This document shows positions 15,432-25,170 of a DNA stretch of 35,932 nucleotides, piece by piece. The notes below the pieces were generated by a model. The model was not told where the DNA came from and did not search any database. It was given only the letters and a program-made list of their open reading frames with translations. Each line of letters starts with the position of its first letter. Within the stretch, counting starts at the first letter, position 1. A program made the position numbers and the translations under genes. Source of the stretch: Dyella monticola. GTDB taxonomy: Bacteria > Pseudomonadota > Gammaproteobacteria > Xanthomonadales > Rhodanobacteraceae. The stretch is taken from positions 1 through 35,932 of the forward strand of contig NZ_QRBE01000022.1 in assembly GCF_003363155.1 (NCBI RefSeq). The letters are read 5' to 3'.

Positions 15432-16457
15432 ATGACCGACCAGCCGATCCTGGCCGTTCTGGGAGCCGGGTCCTGGGGCACCGCGCTAGCCGCGCTGGCT
15501 GCCCGCAATGGCGTGCCCACGCGCTTGTGGGGCCGTGACGCCGCGGCCCTGACCGCGATGGCGGCTGCGCATCGCAACCAGCGCTACCTGCCGGACCTGC
15601 AATTGCCGCCCGACCTCGCGTTCGAGCCCGATCTGGCCAACGCAGTGCGCGCTGCCACGGTGGTGCTGATCGTGGTGCCCAGCCATGCTTTCGCGCAGAT
15701 GCTGGAGGAGATCGCACCCCTGCTCGATCCGGGCACCAACATCGCCTGGGCGACCAAGGGCTTCGAGCCCGGCACCGGGCGCTTCCTGCATGAACTGGTG
15801 GCGCAGAAGCTGCCCGGCCGCGCTGCCGCGGTCATCACCGGGCCTTCGTTCGCCCGCGAAGTCGCCGCCGGCATGCCCAGCGCCGTCACCGTGCATTCGG
15901 AGAACGAAGCATTCGCCCAGCAGCTTGCTGTGCTGTTGCATGCACCGAACTTCCGCGCCTACACCGGCAACGATGTGCTCGGCGCCGAACTGGGCGGCGC
16001 GATGAAGAACGTGCTTGCGGTTGCCACCGGCGTCGCCGATGGCATGCAGCTGGGCCTCAACGCGCGCGCCGGCCTCATCACCCGTGGCATGAACGAAATG
16101 CTGCGCTTGGGAATGGCCCTGGGTGCGCGGCCGGAAACCTTGATGGGTTTGTCTGGCCTGGGTGACCTGGTGCTGACCTGTACCGGCGATCTCTCGCGCA
16201 ATCGGCGCCTGGGCGTCGCCTTGGGGCAGGGCGTCGGCATCCATGAAGCAGTGGCGCAGATCGGTCAGGTGGTCGAAAGCGTCGTCACTGTGGACGAAGT
16301 CGTGCGCCTGGCCGACAAGCATGGCCTTGATCTCCCCATCAGCAAGGGCGTGCGCGCCGTGCTTCACGGCGAAGTGACGCCGGTGGAAGGCCTCAAGGCG
16401 CTGATGGCGCGTGAGCAAAAGCCAGAATACCCGCAGGGCTTGTTCGAGGCGCGCTAG
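15432..16457 (+). CDS. gpsA: Glycerol-3-phosphate dehydrogenase [NAD(P)+]
   Basis: A 341-residue cytosolic enzyme that reduces dihydroxyacetone phosphate to sn-glycerol 3-phosphate, the backbone for phospholipids. The nucleotide loop GAGSWGT lies at residues 11-17. Other signatures are [21 protein letters not shown], the [18 protein letters not shown] block, the catalytic-lysine region [17 protein letters not shown] and [20 protein letters not shown]. Length is normal for the family (about 330-340). It follows secB closely and is presumably in the same operon. A near-perfect palindrome begins 50 bp after its stop codon and may terminate it or regulate the next gene. Confidence 0.97.
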   Translation: MTDQPILAVLGAGSWGTALAALAARNGVPTRLWGRDAAALTAMAAAHRNQRYLPDLQLPPDLAFEPDLANAVRAATVVLIVVPSHAFAQMLEEIAPLLDPGTNIAWATKGFEPGTGRFLHELVAQKLPGRAAAVITGPSFAREVAAGMPSAVTVHSENEAFAQQLAVLLHAPNFRAYTGNDVLGAELGGAMKNVLAVATGVADGMQLGLNARAGLITRGMNEMLRLGMALGARPETLMGLSGLGDLVLTCTGDLSRNRRLGVALGQGVGIHEAVAQIGQVVESVVTVDEVVRLADKHGLDLPISKGVRAVLHGEVTPVEGLKALMAREQKPEYPQGLFEAR

Positions 16458-16506
16458 CGCTCGGACACCGCGCCGCGTCGGCGATCTCATCAGAAAAATG
16501 CAACGT

Positions 16507-16528
16507 GCGCTGCAATGTATTGCAGCGC
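16507..16528. promoter_or_regulatory. 22-bp palindrome upstream of the SNF2 gene
   Basis: GCGCTGCAAT (16507-16516) and ATTGCAGCGC (16519-16528) are perfect complements around a GT spacer, 49 bp before the ATG at 16578. The flanking bases add partial pairing. There is no T-tract after it, so an operator-like protein site is more likely than a terminator of gpsA. Confidence 0.5.
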
Positions 16529-16577
16529 GCACCCGGATCGCTGCTAAGCTCAAGGTTTTGATCGCTCCAGGGATCGC

Positions 16578-19500
16578 ATGCGCATGCACCTACCGGACGA
16601 GAACCAGCACGGCGATCCTTCCGCCCAGCATGACGAGCGCGAGGAAAGCCTGCCCGGCACGTGGCACAAGCTGCTGGGCAAGCCGGCCGCAACACCCGCC
16701 CACGATCTTCTCGTGCTGGGTTTCTTTTTCGAGGTGATGCCTGAAGACGGCGCCCCGTACGCGCGGCTGGATGCGGCTCCGGTATTGCTGACGCCCGGCG
16801 AGCACGGGCGTTTCACACGCCCGTCGCCACTGGAAAGCAAGCTGCTGGCGCACTCGACGCTGACGCTGCATGAGCAACGCCTCGCCACCACCGTGCTGGG
16901 CCTGCCGCAGGCATTGCGCAAATCGCGCAGCTACGCACGCTTGAGCGGTCACGTCGGCAACGCCTTGCTGGCCGAAATGCTGGATACCGCGCCCTGCTTC
17001 CTTGGCGGTCTGGGCGGCCTGCAGCTTTCGCGGGGCAAAGCGCATCAGCTCAACTGGCAGTGGCAACTGGAACAGGATGGCAGCCAGCGCCTGCTGCCCG
17101 CGTTGCCGCACAATCAGCGCCTGCTGCGCGTGGATGGCTTGTGGTACCTGGACGCCGAGCGCGCCGAACTGGGTCATCTAGAAGCCGATCCGGAAGAAAC
17201 GCACTGGCTGGACCTGCCGCTGCTCAAGCACGAATACAGCCGCTTGCTGCGTCAGGCGTTGCCAGGCAGCCGTCTCGCGCACCGCATTCCGCTGCCGCAA
17301 GTGTTCGACGAACTGCGTCGCGCCGAACTTGCGCCCAAGCCGGTGCTCACCTTGCACGCACTCACGCGCCACGCGCGCCTGGCCGCCGGCACGCCACCGC
17401 TGGCGTATGCGCGGCTGGCGTTCGATTACGCCGGCGAGCGCCTGCCCGGTCGCGGGGGTGAGCCGCTGGTGCGGCGTGTGCGTAACGGTCAGCTCGTGGA
17501 AATCACGCGCCGGCGCGCCGAAGAGCTGTCCGCGATGGAACAGCTCGAGCGCGTTGGCCTCACGCTCGGCGTGGACACCGAAGGTTTGCCGTGGGATCTG
17601 GCCGACACCTTGCCCGAAGACGCATGGCTGTTCCCCGGCAAAGGCCACGCCGGTGCGCTGGAAGTCAACACGCCCGCACGCTGGCTCGCCTTGCGGCCCA
17701 AGCTCGAAGTGGAAGGTTTTCTGCTCGAATACGCGCCGAGCTTTCCCTTCGAAGTGCTGGAAGGTCCCGTACGCTGGTACGGACAGGCGGTGGAAGACGC
17801 CGACGATCACGCATTCGATCTGGAAATCGGCATCGAAGTGGAGGGCAAGCGTCGCAATCTTCTGCCTGCCGTGGCGCAAGCGCTGGCGGAGCACCAGCTC
17901 AATCTCAGTCCCGCCCCGAACGAGCCCGAGGACGCCGTGTGGTATGCGCCGGTCGATGATCGCCGTCGCGTGCCCGTGCGCTTGAAGGAGCTGCGTGGAC
18001 TACTGGCGCCGCTCGCCGAATACCTCGAAAAACCAAAGAAAAAGTTGCACCTGCCGCGCGTGCAGGCCGGACGCCTGGAAGAAATCGTCGACGCGTTGCC
18101 CGTCGGCGGCGAACTGCAGGCGCCGGAACAGTTGCGCGGATTCACCGCGCGCCTGCGTGACGCCGCCGAACGCGCCAGTGATGCGGTGCCGGCCGGACTC
18201 ACCGTGGAATTGCGCCCCTATCAACGCGAAGGCTTGCGCTGGTTGAATGCGCTCGCTGAGGCCGGTGTCGGCGGTGTGCTGGCCGACGACATGGGCCTGG
18301 GCAAAACGCTGCAATTGATCACGCACTTGCTCGCGTTGAAAGAGCACGGCGCGCTGCAGCATCCTGCGCTGATCGTGGTACCCACCAGTTTGATTCCCAA
18401 CTGGCTGGCGGAAATCAGCCGTTTCGCGCCTTCGCTGCGTGCACTCGCGCTGCATGGGCCGCAGCGCAGCGGCGATTTTTCGCAGATCGCCGCCCAGGAC
18501 ATCATTCTTACCAGCTATGCACTGCTACCGCGTGATGTGGTGACGCTGCGCAAGCAAGCGTTTTCGCTGATCGTGTTCGATGAGGCGCAGCAAGTTAAAA
18601 ATCCACGCACGCAGGCGCGTCGCGCGGCGTTGACCTTGCGCGCGCCGCGCTGCGTCTGTCTGACTGGTACGCCGTTGGAAAATCACCTGGGCGAGCTGTG
18701 GTCGCAAGTGGACCTTGCCGTACCTGGATTGCTTGGCGATGAAGGTGCGTTCCGTCGCCACTACCGCGTGCCGATCGAAAAACAGCGCGATGAGGATTGC
18801 CAGGCGCGTCTCAATCGCCGACTGGCGCCGTTCATTCTGCGCCGAACCAAGGCGCAAGTTGCGTCCGAGTTGCCATCCAAGACAGAAATCACGCGTCGCG
18901 TCGTGCTCGACGGTCGTCAACGTGAATTGTATGAAAGCTTGCGCTTGTCGCTGGCGGATGAACTGCGCGAGGTTATCGCGCAACGCGGTATTGCACACAG
19001 CGGCATCGTCGTACTCGATGCGCTACTCAAACTGCGCCAGGTGTGCTGCGATCCGCGTCTGGTGAAGCTCGAAGCCGCGCGCGGCGTGCGCGATTCAGCC
19101 AAATTCGAGCTCTTGATGGACATGCTGCCTGCGTTGCTCGCCGAAGGCCGCAAGGTGCTGCTGTTCTCGCAATTCACCGAAATGCTCAAGCTCATCGCCA
19201 ATGAGCTCGAACGCCGCCGCATCCGCTACGTGATGCTGACCGGTGAAACACGCGATCGCGCCGAACCCGTGCAACGCTTCCAGGAAGGCGATGTGCCGCT
19301 GTTCCTGCTTTCACTCAAAGCCGGCGGCGTAGGCTTGAACCTCACCGCGGCAGATACGGTGATTCACTACGACCCATGGTGGAATCCCGCGGCCGAAGCG
19401 CAGGCCAGTGATCGCGCACATCGCATCGGCCAGGACAAACCGGTCTTCGTGTTCCGCCTGATCACGGCCGGCACTGTCGAAGAGCGCATCGAGGAACTCA

Positions 19501-19607
19501 AGGCGCGCAAGGCGGAGTTGGCCGAAGCGGTGCTCGAAGGCGGTGGCACGCGCGAGAAGCTCAGCTTCGATCAATCGGATCTGGATGCGTTGCTGGCGCC
19601 GGGCTGA
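16578..19607 (+). CDS. SNF2-family DNA-dependent ATPase/helicase
   Basis: A 1009-residue protein. The second half is a complete SNF2/RapA-like motor: LADDMGLGKT (motif I; DDMGLGKT at residues 570-577), FDEAQQVKNP (motif II; DEAQ at 668-671), LTGTPLENHLGELWSQ (III), FILRRTKAQVASELP, VLLFSQFTEMLKL (IV), SLKAGGVGLNLTAADTVI (V) and SDRAHRIGQ (VI; Asp945 to Gln952), with the C-terminal ITAGTVEERIEELKARK. The first half has no recognisable zinc-binding SWIM domain and no obvious nuclease; it contains beta-rich stretches such as LTLHALTRHARLAAGTPPLAYARL. Such proteins move or remodel DNA-protein complexes and some are associated with transcription recycling. The start at 16578 follows CCAGGG; the extra ATG at 16584 is possible. 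It is monocistronic as far as the sequence shows. Confidence 0.92.
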   Translation: MRMHLPDENQHGDPSAQHDEREESLPGTWHKLLGKPAATPAHDLLVLGFFFEVMPEDGAPYARLDAAPVLLTPGEHGRFTRPSPLESKLLAHSTLTLHEQRLATTVLGLPQALRKSRSYARLSGHVGNALLAEMLDTAPCFLGGLGGLQLSRGKAHQLNWQWQLEQDGSQRLLPALPHNQRLLRVDGLWYLDAERAELGHLEADPEETHWLDLPLLKHEYSRLLRQALPGSRLAHRIPLPQVFDELRRAELAPKPVLTLHALTRHARLAAGTPPLAYARLAFDYAGERLPGRGGEPLVRRVRNGQLVEITRRRAEELSAMEQLERVGLTLGVDTEGLPWDLADTLPEDAWLFPGKGHAGALEVNTPARWLALRPKLEVEGFLLEYAPSFPFEVLEGPVRWYGQAVEDADDHAFDLEIGIEVEGKRRNLLPAVAQALAEHQLNLSPAPNEPEDAVWYAPVDDRRRVPVRLKELRGLLAPLAEYLEKPKKKLHLPRVQAGRLEEIVDALPVGGELQAPEQLRGFTARLRDAAERASDAVPAGLTVELRPYQREGLRWLNALAEAGVGGVLADDMGLGKTLQLITHLLALKEHGALQHPALIVVPTSLIPNWLAEISRFAPSLRALALHGPQRSGDFSQIAAQDIILTSYALLPRDVVTLRKQAFSLIVFDEAQQVKNPRTQARRAALTLRAPRCVCLTGTPLENHLGELWSQVDLAVPGLLGDEGAFRRHYRVPIEKQRDEDCQARLNRRLAPFILRRTKAQVASELPSKTEITRRVVLDGRQRELYESLRLSLADELREVIAQRGIAHSGIVVLDALLKLRQVCCDPRLVKLEAARGVRDSAKFELLMDMLPALLAEGRKVLLFSQFTEMLKLIANELERRRIRYVMLTGETRDRAEPVQRFQEGDVPLFLLSLKAGGVGLNLTAADTVIHYDPWWNPAAEAQASDRAHRIGQDKPVFVFRLITAGTVEERIEELKARKAELAEAVLEGGGTREKLSFDQSDLDALLAPG

Positions 19608-19619
19608 AAGCGCATGACT

Positions 19620-19646
19620 CCCTCTCTCGCCCTAGGAGAGAGAGGG
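19620..19646. repeat. Short hairpin repeat between convergent genes
   Basis: CCCTCTCTC (19620-19628) and GAGAGAGGG (19638-19646) form a 9-bp stem between the SNF2 gene and the convergent Sel1-like gene. It resembles short interspersed CCCTCTC...GAGAGGG palindromes common in xanthomonad genomes, and may also serve as terminator although no T-tract follows. Confidence 0.45.
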
Positions 19647-19660
19647 AATCATGGATGGTG

Positions 19661-20443
19661 TTACTTCACGCTACTGGCGCTTGCCGGCTGCGCCTGTACC
19701 CATTCGGGCTTGCCCACCACCACGCTGCCGTGGATATCACTGAAGTCCGTATCCGCCTCGTCGTGCAATTTATTAGCGACGGCAAAGGCGCTTTGCGCGT
19801 ACGGCGAGAAGCCGTGCAGATAGACGAGGCCGCCATCGCGCGCGGCATCGTCGATGGATTGGATGGCGTGATTGAAATGGCGAATCGCACGCGGCGCGGC
19901 AACGCGGTCGGCGTATTTCAGGCGCAGCGTCCGCCATTCCACCACCGCGCGCCTGAGTTCGGCAGGGGTGGCTTTCGAACGCGCCGATGCGTAGGCCAGT
20001 TGGTATTGGGGCTTTTTGCGTTCCGCCGCCAACGCCAGCCAGGCCAGCCCAAGCGGACGGTTTTGCGGCACTTCGGGAGTGTCGCCGTTGAAGTACGCCA
20101 GACCCAGCACGTACTGAGCGTCCTTGTTGGCCCAATAGGCCGCCTCCTGCAGCATGTCGACCATCTTCGTGTAATGCTCTCGACCCGATGCGGCGCGCGC
20201 TTCGCATGCGTAGTAGTCGCCGGGCAAGATCGGCTCGAGCGCGGTAGGGCAGTAAATGGCATCTTCCTGAACGGTAGAGGCGTCCGACGCCGTATCGGGC
20301 GCCTGCTCGTTTGCCTTATCAGGGGCACGGCCGTTCACGGTCACAGGTGACTGACCATTTACCGTTACCTGTGCGGCGGCGCTTGCGCTCAGGCACAAGC
20401 CCGCCGCAACCAGGCCAAGCATCGCTATCGATCGCTTAATCAT
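19661..20443 (-). CDS. Secreted Sel1-like repeat protein
   Basis: A 260-residue protein beginning MIKRSIAMLGLVAAGLCLSA with signal peptide and probable cleavage after A-S-A-A-A. Next comes a short duplication, VTVNGQSPVTVNGRAP (about residues 26-41), and an acidic linker. The core reads QEAAYWANKDAQYVLGLAYFNGD with QNRPLGLAWLALAAERKKPQ, one or two Sel1-like helix-hairpin units of the type that builds protein-binding solenoids. Only two cysteines occur in the mature part (AIYCPTAL and DYYACEARA), which may form a disulfide. It is the last gene of a minus-strand series after the HAD phosphatase (65 bp gap). The frame is open further upstream, but that part overlaps the phosphatase gene and is a shadow. 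Role unknown. Confidence 0.82.
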   Translation of the reverse strand: MIKRSIAMLGLVAAGLCLSASAAAQVTVNGQSPVTVNGRAPDKANEQAPDTASDASTVQEDAIYCPTALEPILPGDYYACEARAASGREHYTKMVDMLQEAAYWANKDAQYVLGLAYFNGDTPEVPQNRPLGLAWLALAAERKKPQYQLAYASARSKATPAELRRAVVEWRTLRLKYADRVAAPRAIRHFNHAIQSIDDAARDGGLVYLHGFSPYAQSAFAVANKLHDEADTDFSDIHGSVVVGKPEWVQAQPASASSVK

Positions 20444-20508
20444 TCCAACCCCAACCATCCCCTCGGTAACGCAACTGTAAACGGACGGCGCGCGATTTCG
20501 ATGACGCT

Positions 20509-21192
20509 TCAATCGCGCGCGGCCACTTCGTCGATATGCAGCAGCAGATCGGCCGGATCGTCGTAGACACGGAACGCGCCGGCACCCTGCAGTTCCTCCC
20601 GGCCGTAACCACCTGAAAGCAGGCCCACACCCAACGCCCGCGCGCGCTGCGCGGCGAGCATGTCCCAGATGCTGTCGCCAATGACCAGCGATTGATGAAT
20701 ATCCACGCCCAGGCGTTCGGCCGCGGCAAGGAAAAGATCCGGATCGGGCTTGGCGTGACGGACCATGTCGCGCGTTACCACCGGCACTTTGTTCGGATCG
20801 ACACCAAGTGCGGCGAGATTGTGCGCGGCGGTGCGCATGCGGCCGCTGGTGGCGATGGCCCAGGGAATCTTTTCCTTGGTCAAAAACTCCAACAGTTCGC
20901 ATGCGCCGGGCAGCGGTCGCACGGAACCTTGTGCGTGATGACGGTTGAACGCCTCCGCATGCCAGCGCTGCAGGCGTTCGATGCGATCCTCGGTGATCTC
21001 CATGCCGGTTTCGCGCAGCAGGATGTTGGTGAACAGTCCGCCGCTCATGCCGATCTTGCGGTGGATGCTCCACACCGGTAGCACCACGCCTTCGCGATCC
21101 AGCGATTCCTTCCACGCCAGCACGTGTTGATACACGCTGTCGATCAGGGTGCCGTCGAGGTCAAACAGAAAAGCGGTATGCGAGCGGGGCAT
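20509..21192 (-). CDS. HAD-superfamily phosphatase (phosphoglycolate phosphatase-like)
   Basis: A 227-residue hydrolase. Motif I is FDLDGTLIDS with nucleophile D11 and acid D13; motif II is IATSGR, motif III includes the lysine of HAKPDPDLF, and motif IV is VIGDSIWDM. A four-helix cap lies between motifs I and II (about residues 20-85), so this is subclass I, acting on small phosphorylated metabolites such as phosphoglycolate or sugar phosphates. The start at ATG 21192 follows GAGGA at 6 bp spacing; an in-frame ATG at 21231 lacks that. It begins 53 bp after the glucokinase stop, and a role on a sugar phosphate is therefore attractive but unproven. Confidence 0.88.
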   Translation of the reverse strand: MPRSHTAFLFDLDGTLIDSVYQHVLAWKESLDREGVVLPVWSIHRKIGMSGGLFTNILLRETGMEITEDRIERLQRWHAEAFNRHHAQGSVRPLPGACELLEFLTKEKIPWAIATSGRMRTAAHNLAALGVDPNKVPVVTRDMVRHAKPDPDLFLAAAERLGVDIHQSLVIGDSIWDMLAAQRARALGVGLLSGGYGREELQGAGAFRVYDDPADLLLHIDEVAARD

Positions 21193-21245
21193 GGGAATCC
21201 TCGTGAAACGGTCATGCGCGGAGGGCGCCATGACGAACGTGCCTA

Positions 21246-22256
21246 TCAACTGGGCAGATGATGTCCTGCGTCCAGCACCGCCAGCACCGCCGCGCCGAGC
21301 AGACCCGGCTCCGGATGTGTGATGGCAATGGTTGGCACGTGCTCCATTGTGTCGCGGAAGCGACCCTTCGCTTCGAAGCGCTCGCGGAAACCACCGCGCT
21401 GCAGCCAGGGCATCAGAATCTTTAGCACACCGCCGGTGAGGAACACGCCATCCCAGCCGCCCAGGCTCAACACCAGATCGCCGGCCACGCTGCCGAAGAT
21501 GCCGGCCAGCGTTTCCACCGTGCGCACGCACAGCGCATCGCTGCCATCGTTGGCGCGTGCGGTGATGTCTTCGGGGGTGTATTCATGCGCAGGCTGGCCG
21601 GCGATGTCGGCCAGCGCAAGGTAGAGATTCACCAGGCCGTTGCCACAGATCATGCGCTCATTGGACACTCGCCCGAAGCGGGCGTTGAGCCGATGCAGGA
21701 TTTCCACATCCTCGGCGGTGTGCGCGGCGAAGCCCGAATGGCCGCCTTCGGTTTCCAGCACGATCCAGTGGCCATGGCGAAACAGCAGGCCCGCCACGCC
21801 AAGCCCCGTGCCCGGGCCCATCACGACGAAGGTTTGCGACGATTTGTGGTTGCGTTCCGGCGGCGCAACGTTGCCGACCGCCTGAAGCTGATCGGTCTGC
21901 AGGAGCGGAATGGACATGCCCTGTGCGGCGAAATCATTTACCAGTCGCACACGCTCCAGTCCCAGCTCTGCTTCCAGCCCATGGGCGGACACCGCCCATG
22001 GGTTGTTGGTGATTTTCACCGTCTCACCGTTGGCGATGCGGCCCGCGGCGGCGATGATCGCCTGCTTTGCGGTATGCCCGGTGTCGGCAAAATACTGGCG
22101 GATGGTATCGGCCAGCGTGTCGAAATCCTTCACGCGATAGCGCTGCACGCTGTCGAGCAGCAGCGGCGAGGGCGATGCGACATCGGCCAGCGCAAAGCGG
22201 ACGTTGGTGCCACCCAGATCGGCAAGCAGGGTGGGGGAGGCGATGGAGCGATCCAT
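21246..22256 (-). CDS. glk: Glucokinase
   Basis: A 336-residue kinase that phosphorylates glucose to glucose 6-phosphate with ATP. The ATP-binding LLADLGGTNVRFAL begins near residue 10, the sugar-binding and catalytic segment is LVNDFAAQG, followed by VVMGPGTGLG (phosphate loop), ETEGGHSGFA and a C-terminal FLTGGVLKILMPWLQ. These are the landmarks of the proteobacterial glk family rather than the ROK group, in which a cysteine-rich zinc motif would be expected. Length is close to the E. coli protein (321). It probably starts a transcript with the HAD phosphatase. A hairpin separates it from the S53 peptidase gene. Confidence 0.94.
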   Translation of the reverse strand: MDRSIASPTLLADLGGTNVRFALADVASPSPLLLDSVQRYRVKDFDTLADTIRQYFADTGHTAKQAIIAAAGRIANGETVKITNNPWAVSAHGLEAELGLERVRLVNDFAAQGMSIPLLQTDQLQAVGNVAPPERNHKSSQTFVVMGPGTGLGVAGLLFRHGHWIVLETEGGHSGFAAHTAEDVEILHRLNARFGRVSNERMICGNGLVNLYLALADIAGQPAHEYTPEDITARANDGSDALCVRTVETLAGIFGSVAGDLVLSLGGWDGVFLTGGVLKILMPWLQRGGFRERFEAKGRFRDTMEHVPTIAITHPEPGLLGAAVLAVLDAGHHLPS

Positions 22257-22350
22257 GGGACATCCAGGGGAGCGAACCTTACAAGACTGCCCGTTGTTGC
22301 CTGATTCGTCCAGCGCAGGGACCTGTGCATACGAATGTGTTCCCGGCGAT

Positions 22351-22380
22351 TCGTCGCCCCCGCATTTGCCGGGGCGACGA
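22351..22380. terminator. GC-rich hairpin between the S53 peptidase and glk
   Basis: TCGTCGCCCC (22351-22360) and GGGGCGACGA (22371-22380) form a perfect 10-bp stem with a 10-base loop. It lies 11 bp after the peptidase stop codon and no T-tract follows, so it would be a weak or factor-dependent terminator. Confidence 0.5.
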
Positions 22381-22391
22381 GCTCTGCCCTT

Positions 22392-23924
22392 TCAGGTGTT
22401 TCCTTGCTGCGTGGTCAGTGCAGTCAGCAACGCCTGCCCGTTGGGGCTGCCCAGCCCCGTGCAGGCGTCCCAACCCGGGCCGGCCTGATACGCGCCGTTG
22501 TTTCCCTGGGTGATATCGCGAAACGCGGATTCGCCGATCGAGTAAATCACCGCGTGCACGTCGCCGACCGGCTTGCCCAATGACTGGTTGAGGCGCGCGA
22601 TCAATGCGGCCCACAGCGGCGCCACCGCACTGGTGCCACCCACCACCTGCGACTGGCCGCCGACCAGGATCTGATAGCCGGTCTGGGGATCGGCGTTGCC
22701 GGAGACATCCGGCACACCGCGCCCAGCACTGCCGTTGGGCGCGGCCGGTACGTTCGCGTTCTGCTGCCAGCTCGGCAGGCCGTATTCGACGCTTACGCCG
22801 CCGCCGGTGGCGCCTTCGTTGCTGGCGGTTTCGTTCCACACCACTTCGCTTTGAATGCCTTGGCCGCTGGCGGTGAGCGTGGTGCCGCCGCAGGCCAGCG
22901 AATACGGGCTGGAGGAAGGAAAATCCACGTGCGACTGCCCGTCGCTTTCCCCATCGGTGGAGCCGCTGTCGCCCGCGGCCACAGTGACCGTCACGCCAAG
23001 CGCCGCGGCATCCTGCAAGGCCGTCTCCATGGCGGCGAGCGACTGGCTGCTCCAGCTATCTTCCGGGCCGCCCCAGCTGATCGAAATGACCGAGGGCTTG
23101 TTGGTCGTGTCATGCGCCGCCTGCGAGATCGCCTCGTAAAAGCCCTGGTCGGTATTGGCGGTGAAATAGACCGCAAGCGTGGCACCGGGTGCGAGTGAGC
23201 CGGCGACCTCGATATCCAGCGTCACTTCGATGTCGGCGTCGCCTCCACCCGGCTGGTTCTGGCCGCCGTCCACGGAAACGGCAATGATCTTGGGCGCAGT
23301 GGTGATACCCAGACTGGAAAAATACTGGGTGAGATCACTACTGGTGTACCCGCCTCCCAGCTCGATGATGCCAATGGTCTGGCCGGTGCCGTCCGCACTT
23401 GTGGGAAAGGTGTAAAGCTGGCCAATCTGCAGCGGCGTGTACGTGGTATCGGGTTGCGAGAGCGCTTTTCGAAAGTGCGGGCGGGCCACCGGGCGGCGAT
23501 CCAGCCCCAGCACCGCAATCGCGCCGGGCGGAAGCGTGGGCGCCCGATCGCAGCCGACGAAGGTTCCGCTTTCATCGAGCTGGTACTTGCCCAGCGTAAC
23601 GCCGAACGCTTGCTGCAGGTCTTGAGGCGCACCGCGCAACTTCAGTACGCGGCGATGCGGCGCGCTTCCGGTTTCGTCGAGCCCGTGCTGCTGTGCAAAG
23701 CGCCTGAGCTGTTCGATGTCGTTCGGATCGGCGCCGTAGTGGTCGCCAAACTGACCGCGCGGGTAGCGCGGCGCCTTGGGCCATTGCGCCGGCTCCGGCG
23801 TGGCGTCCGAGCGACGGCGCAACACCACGGTCACATCCATCGGCTCGGCGCCGTCGTGCGGACCTACATAGGTGGCGTTCTTGGGGGTGCTCCAGTGCGA
23901 CGTGCGCTTGGCATGCTGGACCAT
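22392..23924 (-). CDS. Sedolisin (S53 family) serine-carboxyl peptidase with pro-kumamolisin domain
   Basis: A 510-residue acid-type endopeptidase. Residues about 25-165 form the activation propeptide (VTVVLRRRSDATPEP, then LRRFAQQHGL and LRGAPQDLQQAFGVTLGKYQ), and the catalytic domain follows from about 185. The glutamate and aspartate of the catalytic triad are E233 and D237 in DIEVTLDIEVAG; the serine is S432 in VGGTSAVAP. SVISISWGGPEDSW is the usual strand near the oxyanion site, and GPGWDACTGLGSPNG ends the domain with the calcium-binding region. No signal peptide is visible at the start chosen (ATG 23924, preceded by AAGGAG), so export would need another route. It diverges from hemB, and two palindromes lie just upstream. 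Confidence 0.93.
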   Translation of the reverse strand: MVQHAKRTSHWSTPKNATYVGPHDGAEPMDVTVVLRRRSDATPEPAQWPKAPRYPRGQFGDHYGADPNDIEQLRRFAQQHGLDETGSAPHRRVLKLRGAPQDLQQAFGVTLGKYQLDESGTFVGCDRAPTLPPGAIAVLGLDRRPVARPHFRKALSQPDTTYTPLQIGQLYTFPTSADGTGQTIGIIELGGGYTSSDLTQYFSSLGITTAPKIIAVSVDGGQNQPGGGDADIEVTLDIEVAGSLAPGATLAVYFTANTDQGFYEAISQAAHDTTNKPSVISISWGGPEDSWSSQSLAAMETALQDAAALGVTVTVAAGDSGSTDGESDGQSHVDFPSSSPYSLACGGTTLTASGQGIQSEVVWNETASNEGATGGGVSVEYGLPSWQQNANVPAAPNGSAGRGVPDVSGNADPQTGYQILVGGQSQVVGGTSAVAPLWAALIARLNQSLGKPVGDVHAVIYSIGESAFRDITQGNNGAYQAGPGWDACTGLGSPNGQALLTALTTQQGNT

Positions 23925-23967
23925 GATGCAGCTCCTTACCAGGGGGACATGCACCATCAACGATGGC

Positions 23968-24000
23968 ACACAAAATGTGTCGAACTCGCGCATGCGCGAG
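23968..24000. promoter_or_regulatory. Two adjacent palindromes upstream of the S53 peptidase gene
   Basis: ACACA-AAA-TGTGT (23968-23980) and the 16-bp perfect palindrome CTCGCGCATGCGCGAG (23985-24000) lie 44-76 bp upstream of the peptidase ATG, in the 212-bp divergent spacer with hemB. Their position suits operator sites; no consensus is recognised. Confidence 0.4.
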
Positions 24001-24109
24001 CGGACGTTTAACTTCTGCTGCGCATTTTTGAACAATGGCATCTCACGCACTGAGCCATTCCAGTGCGGCGCTCTGTCCGGGCGCGTACAAGCCGGTGGCG
24101 TTAAACTAA

Positions 24110-25129
<1,020 letters not shown>

Positions 25130-25146
25130 CGCTAGCGCAAGCGCCC

Positions 25147-25170
25147 GATCGCATCCGCAGGGATGCGATC
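25147..25170. terminator. Hairpin between convergent hemB and tautomerase genes
   Basis: GATCGCATCC (25147-25156) and GGATGCGATC (25161-25170) form a perfect 10-bp stem around GCAG. The stem overlaps the tautomerase stop codon by two bases and lies 17 bp after the hemB stop. It may act on both transcripts, although T-tracts are lacking. Confidence 0.55.

Noticed and set aside
15486-16589. 367-codon open frame on the minus strand under gpsA
   Set aside because: It is a shadow of gpsA; histidine- and glutamine-rich without motifs.
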